In this document: piece after piece, positions 13,779 through 20,973 of the stretch | How positions within the stretch are numbered: the first letter of the stretch is position 1 | Layout of the letters: each line of letters begins with the position of its first letter | DNA from: CAISDA01 sp050258555 | GTDB lineage: Bacteria > Bacteroidota > Ignavibacteria > UBA10030 > UBA8401 | Length of the DNA stretch: 25,363 nucleotides | Assembly (NCBI GenBank): GCA_050258555.1 | Contig: JBLMZA010000162.1 | Coordinates: forward strand, 1 to 25,363 | Reading direction: 5' to 3' | The notes under the pieces: generated by a model | The model's database searches: none | Told to the model about the DNA's origin: nothing | Seen by the model: only the letters and a program-made list of their open reading frames with translations | Program-made: the position numbers and the translations under genes

Positions 13779-15936
13779 GACTCTGTTCTCCTGTGTCCAC
13801 AGACATTGTTGTCACTTCGTGTTCGTTCCTGATCGCCGGCGCATGATGCGCCGCCTCCGACGCCTCGGCGCCGTTCCATTTGACGACAAAGACCGTCAGA
13901 TCGTCGTCATATCCCTGTGCATCGGTAAAGTCCCATACATGCTGAAGGATCTCTTCCGTGATCTCCTCCACGGTGCAGAGCCGCTTGGCCTCGATGAGCC
14001 GGCGCAGCCGCTCCTGCCCGAATTCTTCCCCGCGTGCGTTGCGCGATTCCGTGACGCCGTCCGTGTACATCACAAGGATGTCGCCCGGCTGCATCGAGAA
14101 TGTCTTTTCCTCGATCGTCTGTGCGAAGACCGATCCGGTTGTCAATCCCAAGCCGATGCCCGCCGGCTGTACGAAGCGCGTTTCATGCGAACTCACGTAG
14201 ATCATCGGGCAGTGGCCGGCGCGCGCCACCGTGAGCGTGTTCGTGCAGGCGTCGATCTGCGCATAAAAAAGGCTGATGAACGAGCGCTTGTCCATGCTTT
14301 CGGAGAGCGCGCGGTTGGCCTGAATGAGGAATTCCCTGGGCGAATGGTAGAGCTTGCTCAGCGACTGGAAGACGCCTTTGGCTTCCGCCATATAGAACGC
14401 CGCCCCCACGCCCTTACCCGACACGTCACCGACGACGATGCCGTAGCGGCTGCCGCCGAGGTCGGCCACATCGTAATAATCGCCCCCGACTTCGAGCGCG
14501 GGCGACGAGACCGCATGCATCATGAAGGCCGAATGCTGCGGCAGACGCTGCGGCAAGAGGCGCTTCTGCATTTCCTGCGCCAGCATCAGCTCGCGCTGCA
14601 GACGCTCCTTCTCGAGCGAACGCTCGATGAGCCGCGCATTCTCGATGGCGATGGCCACCTGGTCGGCGAAGCCGGTGAGCGCATCGGCGTCGTCCTTGTC
14701 GAATCCGTAATCGAGCTCCTTCGTCGCATAGAGGATGCCGATGACCGTCTCGTGCATGATGAGCGGCACGATGAGAATCGAGCCGACCTTCCTGAGAACC
14801 GGCAGATGCCGCGTGCGGCGGTCTGTGGCGAGATCGTCGATCACCAGCGCCTTCTTCGTCGAGAGCACGAGCTGCCGGAGCGACTTCTCTCCCCCGTCCA
14901 GAATGATCCGGATGTCGTCCTCCATGATGTTCTTGTTCGAGACGATGCCGGTCTTCTGGATGGAATTCGGCGTCGGCAGGATTTCGAGCCATGCCCCTCC
15001 CGCCTCGCAGACTTCCATCGTCATTTTCGTGACCGTGTCGGCCAGGTCGTTGAAGTCGAACACCTGGTTGATCAGGCGCATCAGGTTGTGCAGAGAGCTG
15101 ATCTCGGTCTGCTTGCGGTCGAACGCCTCTGCCGTCGGGATCTGGAAGAGCGTGCTGATGAACACCATGCCGAAGTAGACGGTGGCGAAAATGGCGTTCA
15201 GCTGCACGAACACATGCAAGGGGTGGCTGAAATACAAGAGTCCCAGCGGAAGCAGACGGTTCTGGCCGGTGACGAAGATATCGATGGCGATGAAGATGAA
15301 AAATGCGAGCAGCGAATACAGCAGCGTATAGATCTTTTCGCGCCTGGGCAGGTAGGCGATCCATGCCAGGCGGAAGGAATTGACGATGATCATCAGGATC
15401 GCGACCGTGAAGAGAATCTGCGAGGCGACGCTCGATTCGAGCGGATCGCCGTCGGCCGCCGAGAGCGAAGCGAGGATGATCGCCGCCAGGAGGATGTAAA
15501 AGTTCCGTTTCGTGCCGCGCTTTCTGCGGTAGAGAAGGAATTCGCGGACGATCAGCTGCGTGACGATCGCCAGCACGCCCGCACCGATGCTCAGCACGGA
15601 GGTGAAGAAGACCGTCACATAATCGCGCGGGATGATGCGCATATCCCGCGTCTCGAATCCGCCCAGCGGCAAAAAGCTGACGGCGGCAAACAGCGCGAGA
15701 AATGCGCCGGCCCAGATGTTCACGAGGCCGATCTTCTGAATGAGCTTTTTCTGCGACTGGTGACGGCGGTAATTGATGTAGAGATACAGAAACAGAAACG
15801 CCAGCGCCACCGCACCCTCACGCAGGTAGATGAGCGAGCGCAGTTCCACGTCAACCTTGAGCACCGCATTGACGATGAAGATGATAATGAAGAGTCCGCC
15901 TGCTCCCGCAAGCAGCACGACGTTTCGAAGTTTCAT
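13771..15936 (-). CDS. Membrane-bound GAF-SpoIIE serine phosphatase
   Basis: 721-residue protein (from the ATG at 15936; an ATG at 15975 would add 13 residues and neither start has a clear ribosome binding site). Eight hydrophobic segments fill about residues 5-260, which places both ends in the cytoplasm. Then a GAF domain (about 285-440), a short coiled-coil (SLEKERLQRELMLAQEMQKR) and a SpoIIE/PP2C domain with VGGDYYDV, GDVSGKGVGAAFYMA, YTDGVTESRN and DDDLTVFVV. A 35-residue acidic tail follows. It probably links an envelope signal to dephosphorylation of a STAS protein. The N-terminal helices do not match a named sensor family that I recognise. It is the first gene of the regulatory cluster, divergent from secD. 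Confidence 0.9.
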   Translation of the reverse strand: MKLRNVVLLAGAGGLFIIIFIVNAVLKVDVELRSLIYLREGAVALAFLFLYLYINYRRHQSQKKLIQKIGLVNIWAGAFLALFAAVSFLPLGGFETRDMRIIPRDYVTVFFTSVLSIGAGVLAIVTQLIVREFLLYRRKRGTKRNFYILLAAIILASLSAADGDPLESSVASQILFTVAILMIIVNSFRLAWIAYLPRREKIYTLLYSLLAFFIFIAIDIFVTGQNRLLPLGLLYFSHPLHVFVQLNAIFATVYFGMVFISTLFQIPTAEAFDRKQTEISSLHNLMRLINQVFDFNDLADTVTKMTMEVCEAGGAWLEILPTPNSIQKTGIVSNKNIMEDDIRIILDGGEKSLRQLVLSTKKALVIDDLATDRRTRHLPVLRKVGSILIVPLIMHETVIGILYATKELDYGFDKDDADALTGFADQVAIAIENARLIERSLEKERLQRELMLAQEMQKRLLPQRLPQHSAFMMHAVSSPALEVGGDYYDVADLGGSRYGIVVGDVSGKGVGAAFYMAEAKGVFQSLSKLYHSPREFLIQANRALSESMDKRSFISLFYAQIDACTNTLTVARAGHCPMIYVSSHETRFVQPAGIGLGLTTGSVFAQTIEEKTFSMQPGDILVMYTDGVTESRNARGEEFGQERLRRLIEAKRLCTVEEITEEILQHVWDFTDAQGYDDDLTVFVVKWNGAEASEAAHHAPAIRNEHEVTTMSVDTGEQSHE

Positions 15937-16013
15937 ACGATGGAATGATCCTGCGCTGTGGATTTTTCTCTTCATTCGGACGGAAGGGAAAAAAGTTGCA
16001 TGTGCGCGGCGTC

Positions 16014-16042
16014 AAAATAGAAAATACGATGCTTTCCAACAA
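16014..16042 (-). promoter_or_regulatory. Weak candidate promoter of the partner-switching cluster
   Basis: Reading on the minus strand, TTGTTG (16037-16042) and TATTTT (16014-16019) are 17 bp apart, matching 3 and 4 of 6 sigma70 consensus positions. The geometry agrees with the two plus-strand promoters in this window. Because the hexamers are weak, this call is tentative. Confidence 0.3.
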
Positions 16043-16106
16043 CATGCAAGCCGGCAGGCTCCGTTCTTTCCCTGTGCATGCCTATATAGATAAACCAATA
16101 TTTTCG

Positions 16107-16135
16107 TTGACTTTTGAGCGATTTCCCGTTATATT
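16107..16135 (+). promoter_or_regulatory. sigma70-type promoter of the secDF operon
   Basis: TTGACT at 16107-16112 (5 of 6 consensus) and TATATT at 16130-16135 (5 of 6) with a 17-bp spacer. Expected transcription start is near 16142, leaving a leader of about 110 nt before the secD GTG. This is the best promoter in the window and differs from the TTTG/TAnnTTTG type typical of Bacteroidia. Confidence 0.75.
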
Positions 16136-16241
16136 TTTGCTTTGAATAACCGTACCGTGTTCTGCTGTAAGGCTTTGCGCCCATAACCAGAGCGGCCAAT
16201 CACTACATTATTTCAAGCGTATCGTTTACATCACCCGTAAC

Positions 16242-16246
16242 GGAGG
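16242..16246 (+). promoter_or_regulatory. Ribosome binding site setting the GTG start of secD
   Basis: GGAGG lies 7 bp upstream of the GTG at 16254, which supports this non-ATG start. The encoded protein then begins with a basic MKKNRGK segment followed by the first transmembrane helix, as expected for SecD. Confidence 0.8.
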
Positions 16247-16253
16247 TATTTTC

Positions 16254-18143
16254 GTGAAAAAAAACCGCGGTAAAATTCTCCTCATCCTTGCGTCGTTCAT
16301 CCTCGCAGGGTATTTTCTTTATCCAACGTATAGGTCGTACACGATCGATCAGAAAATCGCAAAGCTGAGCGGCAATGACAGCCTTACATACGTGCAGGAC
16401 AATGAAAAGACAATCAAAGATGCCCGCGCCAACCGAATCAAGCTCGGCCTTGATCTTCAGGGCGGCATGCGCGTGGTGCTCGAGGTCAACATTCTGAAGA
16501 TGCTCGAGGAGCTGGCGAAGAACAAGGACGACCAGTTCTACGCGATCATGGCGCAGGTGCGCCAGGAAGCCCAGACGAGCGAAGAGAATATCGTGACGAT
16601 TTTCCAGCGGCGTTTCGACGAGCGCGACATCCGTCTGAGCCGCTATTACGGGAGCATGCGTGAAACGAACAACGAGATCGTGAAAAAGCTGCGCGACGAA
16701 TCGGACAAGGCCATTGACCGCGCCATGGAAATCGTCCGCAACCGCGTCGACCAGTACGGCGTGTCCGAACCCACCATCCAGAAGCAGGGCGGCCGCCGCA
16801 TCATCGTCGAGCTTCCCGGCGTGTCGAAGGAAGCCGAAGTGCGCCAGCTGCTGCAGGGAACGGCCATGCTCGAGTTCAAGCTGATGAAGGATCCCGACAT
16901 CATCTACAAGACGATCCAGGCCATCGACACCTACCTTGCGAATGCCGGCATCACCGTGACCGATACGACGAAGGCCGCAGGCGATACGACCGCAGCCGCG
17001 AAGCAGCCGTCGAACGCGATGTCGCAGCTGCAGAAAACCGATACGGCAAAGGCGGCCGAAGGCTCGATGACGCCCGAACAGGCGGCGAAGGCCCATCCGT
17101 TCCTCGTGCTTGTCCGTCCGAACCAGCAGGGCTCGGGCGACGCCTATGTGTCGGAGAACGACCGCTCGAAAGTCGACCGCATTCTTGCGCGTCCCGACGT
17201 GCAGCGCCTCATCCCCGCCGATATGGCGTTCTATTACACATCGAAGCCCGCGTTCATGAGCGAAGGCGTGAACTTCTACGGCATCCTCGGACTCAAGAAG
17301 ACACCTGAACTCACCGGCACCGTCATCGTGAACGCCCAGGCCAATATCGATCCGAATTTCAACAAGCCCATCGTCACGATGGAAATGAACAATGAAGGCG
17401 CGCGCGACTGGGCCCGCATCACCGGCGCCAACGTGCGCAAGCGCATGGCCATCGTGCTCGACAACTCGGTCTTCTCCTCCCCTGTCATCAACAGCAAGAT
17501 CACCGGCGGACGCTCGCAGATCGAAGGCATGGAGAACATCGAGGAAGCCCGGCTGCTTGAAATCATCCTGAAGGCCGGCGCCCTTCCCGCCCCGGTCGAG
17601 ATCATGGAACAGCGCTCTGTCGGTCCGTCGCTCGGCGAAGACTCGATCCAGGCAGGCGCCAATTCGTTCATCTACGCTCTCATCATCACGGTGGTCTTCA
17701 TGATCGTTTACTACCGCACGAGCGGCCTTGTGGCGAACGTGGGCCTGTTCTTCAACGTCATCTTCATTTTCGCCGTGCTTGCGGCGTTCCACGGCACGCT
17801 CACGCTTCCCGGTATCGCCGGCATCGTGCTCACGATCGGTATGGCCGTCGATGCGAACGTGCTGATCAACGAGCGCATCCGCGAGGAGCTTGCCACGAGC
17901 AAGACGCTCCGCGCGGCGATCGATGCGGGTTATTCGAAGGCGTTCACCGCGATCTTCGACTCGAACATCACGACATTCTTCTCGGGCATCGTGCTCTATC
18001 AGTTCGGCACCGGTCCGGTTCAGGGCTTCGCGCTTACGCTCATGATGGGTGTGGCGGCGAACCTCTTTACGGCAATCGTCATTTCGCGCGTGATCTTCGA
18101 CTACATGATCGACCGCGGCACAACATCCATCAACTTCGGATAA
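16254..18143 (+). CDS. secD: Protein translocase subunit SecD
   Basis: 629-residue inner-membrane component of the Sec translocon accessory complex that uses the proton gradient to complete export. The N-terminal helix (about residues 8-24) precedes the conserved KLGLDLQGGMRVVLEV motif (63-78). A large periplasmic domain contains AMEIVRNRVDQYGVSEPTIQKQG and VELPGV. Five further membrane helices at the C-terminus include GMAVDANVLINERIREEL, the proton-channel motif. Between about residues 236 and 280 lies a low-complexity A/T/K/D-rich insert in the periplasmic domain (runs like TTKAAGDTTAAAK). It begins with GTG and has a strong ribosome binding site. secF follows after 31 bp; separate secD and secF genes argue against a typical Bacteroidia genome. 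Confidence 0.97.
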   Translation: MKKNRGKILLILASFILAGYFLYPTYRSYTIDQKIAKLSGNDSLTYVQDNEKTIKDARANRIKLGLDLQGGMRVVLEVNILKMLEELAKNKDDQFYAIMAQVRQEAQTSEENIVTIFQRRFDERDIRLSRYYGSMRETNNEIVKKLRDESDKAIDRAMEIVRNRVDQYGVSEPTIQKQGGRRIIVELPGVSKEAEVRQLLQGTAMLEFKLMKDPDIIYKTIQAIDTYLANAGITVTDTTKAAGDTTAAAKQPSNAMSQLQKTDTAKAAEGSMTPEQAAKAHPFLVLVRPNQQGSGDAYVSENDRSKVDRILARPDVQRLIPADMAFYYTSKPAFMSEGVNFYGILGLKKTPELTGTVIVNAQANIDPNFNKPIVTMEMNNEGARDWARITGANVRKRMAIVLDNSVFSSPVINSKITGGRSQIEGMENIEEARLLEIILKAGALPAPVEIMEQRSVGPSLGEDSIQAGANSFIYALIITVVFMIVYYRTSGLVANVGLFFNVIFIFAVLAAFHGTLTLPGIAGIVLTIGMAVDANVLINERIREELATSKTLRAAIDAGYSKAFTAIFDSNITTFFSGIVLYQFGTGPVQGFALTLMMGVAANLFTAIVISRVIFDYMIDRGTTSINFG

Positions 18144-18174
18144 CCATTATTCTGACTTTAGGAGAGTAACACTC

Positions 18175-19128
18175 ATGCGATTATTCAAGCAAACCAATAT
18201 CGATTTCATGGGCAAGCGGAACATCTGGTACATGATTTCGCTGATCACACTGCTCATCGGCATCGCCGGATTCTTCATCCGCGGCATGCAGTTCGGCATC
18301 GACTTCCTCGGCGGCACCGAAGTCCTGCTCCGCTTCGACCAGCCCGTCCAGATCAACGAAGTCCGCTCGGCCATGGACAAGGCCGGATTTGCCGGAAGCG
18401 AAATCAAGTCGTTCGGCAACCCGCGCGACATCCTCATCCGTGTGGCAGAACAGACGGAAGGCACGAAGGTCGCCGAGCAGATCCGCGCAAACCTCAGCTC
18501 GACATTCTCCGGCAACAGCTTCCAGGTGCTGAGCGAGACGAAGATCGGCCCGAAGGTGGGCGCCGAGCTCCGGCGCAACGCCTTCTACGCCGTCGGCGCG
18601 ACGCTGCTCATCATCATGGTCTACATCGGCTTCCGCTTCCAGTTCATCTACGGCGTGGCGGGCGTCATCGCCCTGCTCCACGACGTGCTGCTGACCGTCG
18701 GCATCGTGGTGCTTCTGAACGGCATGTCGCCGCACCTGAATCTTGAAATCACGCAGAACATCATGGCCGCGGTGCTGACGCTGATCGGCTTCTCGATCAA
18801 CGACACGGTGATCGTGTTCGACCGTATCCGCGAGAATCTGAAGATTCACAAGACCGAATCGCTCTTCAGCATCATGAACAAGTCGATCAACGAAACGCTG
18901 AGCCGCACGGTGATCACCAGCGGCACGGTGATCCTGGTTCTGGTCGTGCTCATCATCTTCGGCGGAGAAGTGAACCGCGGCTTCGCGTTCACGTTCTTCA
19001 TCGGAACGATCTCCGGCACATACTCGTCGATCTACGTAGCAAGCGCCATCGTGCTCGACTTCAATAATTACAAGCAGAAGCAGAAAGCTGCGGCTGCAGC
19101 CAAGACCGTGAAGGCCGTCAAAGCATAA
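18175..19128 (+). CDS. secF: Protein translocase subunit SecF
   Basis: 317-residue partner of SecD in the inner membrane. Six membrane segments are visible: one near the N-terminus (about residues 17-36) and five in the second half. The GIDFLGGTEVLLRF motif (41-54) starts the periplasmic domain and SINDTVIVFDRIRENL carries the conserved transmembrane/loop signature. The C-terminus is a basic Lys/Ala-rich tail (KQKQKAAAAAKTVKAVKA). An AGGAGAG ribosome binding site precedes the ATG. Its upstream ten bases (AACACTCATG) are also found at the start of the downstream STAS gene. Confidence 0.97.
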   Translation: MRLFKQTNIDFMGKRNIWYMISLITLLIGIAGFFIRGMQFGIDFLGGTEVLLRFDQPVQINEVRSAMDKAGFAGSEIKSFGNPRDILIRVAEQTEGTKVAEQIRANLSSTFSGNSFQVLSETKIGPKVGAELRRNAFYAVGATLLIIMVYIGFRFQFIYGVAGVIALLHDVLLTVGIVVLLNGMSPHLNLEITQNIMAAVLTLIGFSINDTVIVFDRIRENLKIHKTESLFSIMNKSINETLSRTVITSGTVILVLVVLIIFGGEVNRGFAFTFFIGTISGTYSSIYVASAIVLDFNNYKQKQKAAAAAKTVKAVKA

Positions 19129-19174
19129 CCGGGCGACTCCACAGCATACATGCATTGATGAAGGGTCAACACTC

Positions 19175-19510
19175 ATGAAACTCACGACACACGATATCGG
19201 CACCGTTTCGGTCCTGACGCTCGACGGCACCATGCTCGGCGGCCCCGACGCCGCCGAGATCAACAACACGCTGCATAAGCTGATCGATGCGAAGAAGAAG
19301 AAAGTGGTGATCGATCTGGGAGCCGTTTCGCTCATGAACAGCTCGGGACTCGGCATCCTGATCGGCGGCGTGACGACGATGCGCAACGCCGGCGGCGATC
19401 TGAAGCTTGCGGCCGTTTCGCCGAAAGTCATGAATCTCCTCACGATCACGAAACTCGTGAACGTGTTCGAGGTCTACGAGTCGGTGAAGAAAGCGGTGAG
19501 CAGTTACTGA
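19175..19510 (+). CDS. STAS-domain anti-sigma factor antagonist (second copy)
   Basis: 111-residue single STAS domain, RsbV/SpoIIAA-like. The signature VIDLGAVSLMNSSGLGILIG is at about residues 45-64, and the predicted phosphoserine is S56. It lies 46 bp after secF on the same strand, with AAGGG ahead of the ATG, and before a bidirectional terminator, so it is likely cotranscribed with secDF. It is related to, but clearly diverged from, the STAS protein at 13425-13778. It may be a second substrate of the RsbW-like kinase or act in a separate pathway; the sequence cannot decide. Confidence 0.92.
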   Translation: MKLTTHDIGTVSVLTLDGTMLGGPDAAEINNTLHKLIDAKKKKVVIDLGAVSLMNSSGLGILIGGVTTMRNAGGDLKLAAVSPKVMNLLTITKLVNVFEVYESVKKAVSSY

Positions 19511-19541
19511 GTTCAGCACGACGACCACAAAAGCGGTACAT

Positions 19542-19577
19542 AAAAAAAGGCGGAAGACAATGTCTTCCGCCTTTTTT
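19542..19577. terminator. Bidirectional rho-independent terminator
   Basis: Stem GGCGGAAGAC (19549-19558) pairs with GTCTTCCGCC (19562-19571) around AAT, with seven A before it (19542-19548) and six T after it (19572-19577). It ends the secDF-STAS operon and also the convergent LPP20-protein operon, whose last stop is at 19600. Confidence 0.92.
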
Positions 19578-19599
19578 ATTTTGTGCCCACATGTGCGTG

Positions 19600-20937
19600 T
19601 TATTGCTGGATCTTCTCGATCAGCTCCGCAAGCTTCATTCTGTCCGGCCTGATGGCGATGGACGCCTTCGCGATCGCTTCCGATTCCGTCTTGCCCCCTC
19701 CTGTTGCAACCGACGAGAGGCTGCCCAGTTCGGCCTTCGACTGCTTGTCCACGAGCGTCGAGACGGCTTCGAGCTTCATGGTATAGAGCGTGCCGCTCAT
19801 GCCTTCGATCTTCGAAGCGGGCGCGGGCCTCAGCGCGGTTTCGATCCGGTAGCGTGACGACGGCACAATGCGGTAGCCGATCGTTCCCAGGGCCGACGCA
19901 AGCGCCGCTTTCACGTTCCCCGATGCATCGCCGCGCGCTCCGGTGACGGCGATCTCGATGCCGATATCTGACGGCTGCGGCGTATAGGCAAAGACCGCGG
20001 AGGACGACACGGCGCTCCGGTCGAATTCGCGCGCCAATGCTCCGAGCGCGGGCTTCACGCGAACGCTGTTATCCGCCAGGGCGCGGATGCATCCGGCATA
20101 CGCCGCCTCGCCTTTGTCATCGGTTGCTGTTTCAGAAAGACGCACGCCGTCTGTCGATTCGAAGAGGACCGGCTGTCCCGTCAACGGCACGTTCCCATAC
20201 AGCGCGCGGATACGCAGGGGCTTCGCGAAGCGGCTTCCGATTTTGCCGGCCTGCCGGTCGCCTTCCGTCTTTTCAAGCTTCACCCCGGCCAGGATCGTTC
20301 TCATGTCGGTCGTCAGCGACACGGGCGTCAATGCGTTCGGCGCAGCGTAGGCTTTTCCCGCCACCGCATCGTGCAGCGCTTTTTTCGGCAGCACCGCAAC
20401 GATCAGACGCCGCGCTTCGGCGCAGCTCTGCAGCGCTTCGGACAATTTGCCCTTCCCCAGAAACGTGTCCGCAGAATTTCTCAGTTCCGAGGCCTGATTC
20501 CACGCCGCATTCATCTCCTCTTCGATGCTGCGCGCATACTGCCCCCGGTCGAGCGATGCAAGCGCATAGGCCGTCTGCGTCGAGGGATCGACCATTGTTT
20601 CCACGATCGCGATGCCCGGGATCTCCTCGTTCACGATCGTGCGGGACTGCGACGTAAAGTCGGAATAGATCGATTCGTTCTTATTCAGCTGAAAGCTTTC
20701 CGTCACATTCTTCATCTCCCCTTTCACCTGCACCTTGATCTGAGAGACAAGATCGACCTGCGCATTCTTCTTCGCCTTTTCGACGGCGTTGGAGCCGTCT
20801 GCCGAGCCGACGCCGATCAGATAACGGGACGGCTGATAGCTCGCATGCGAGTGCGTCGTATACCAGGACGGGGGCTGCGCCCATGCAAGCGCGGTTGAAA
20901 GAAGAAGTGCCGAGGCGGCGGCAAGAGTACGTTTCAT
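19600..20937 (-). CDS. Secreted LPP20-domain protein
   Basis: 445-residue exported protein. A signal peptide covers about residues 1-20 (ending ALAWA before Q) with no lipobox cysteine, so it is predicted to be periplasmic or outer-membrane associated but not lipidated. The next domain (about 35-155), with YLIGVGSADGSNAVEKAKKN and DLVSQIKVQVKGE, fits the LPP20 lipoprotein fold. A later Ig-like beta segment (about 240-290) contains LTGQPVLFESTDGV. The C-terminal third resembles repeat-type beta domains with IEIAVTGARGDASGNVKAAL. Function is unknown; relatives include outer-membrane and flagellar-associated proteins. It has a CGGAGAA ribosome binding site and follows the DUF5916 gene by 36 bp in one operon. 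Confidence 0.7.
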   Translation of the reverse strand: MKRTLAAASALLLSTALAWAQPPSWYTTHSHASYQPSRYLIGVGSADGSNAVEKAKKNAQVDLVSQIKVQVKGEMKNVTESFQLNKNESIYSDFTSQSRTIVNEEIPGIAIVETMVDPSTQTAYALASLDRGQYARSIEEEMNAAWNQASELRNSADTFLGKGKLSEALQSCAEARRLIVAVLPKKALHDAVAGKAYAAPNALTPVSLTTDMRTILAGVKLEKTEGDRQAGKIGSRFAKPLRIRALYGNVPLTGQPVLFESTDGVRLSETATDDKGEAAYAGCIRALADNSVRVKPALGALAREFDRSAVSSSAVFAYTPQPSDIGIEIAVTGARGDASGNVKAALASALGTIGYRIVPSSRYRIETALRPAPASKIEGMSGTLYTMKLEAVSTLVDKQSKAELGSLSSVATGGGKTESEAIAKASIAIRPDRMKLAELIEKIQQ

Positions 20938-20973
20938 AGATTCTCCGGATTGTTGCCCATGATGTCAAGCGTG

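Larger units (their letters stand above)
15937..16253. other. Divergent intergenic region between the phosphatase cluster and secD
   Basis: Gene-free stretch of 317 bp (278 bp if the phosphatase starts at 15975). It holds a near-consensus promoter toward secD (16107-16135), a weaker candidate toward the phosphatase cluster (16014-16042), and three TGCATG/CATGCA-type sites. Two of these form an 8-bp inverted repeat, TTGCATGT (15996-16003) and ACATGCAA (16042-16049), bracketing the weak promoter; the third is at 16075-16083. No tRNA, small ORF with coding character or riboswitch fold was recognised. Confidence 0.6.

Noticed and set aside
13585..15948. Plus-strand open frame of 787 codons opposite the membrane phosphatase
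   Set aside because: Composition is Arg/His/Asp-rich with no domain, while the minus strand has clear membrane, GAF and SpoIIE motifs. Long antisense frames are expected in GC-rich genes.
15937..16253. Riboswitch or small RNA in the secD leader
   Set aside because: Only a weak possible stem (around 16170-16195) could be drawn; no known riboswitch core was recognised.
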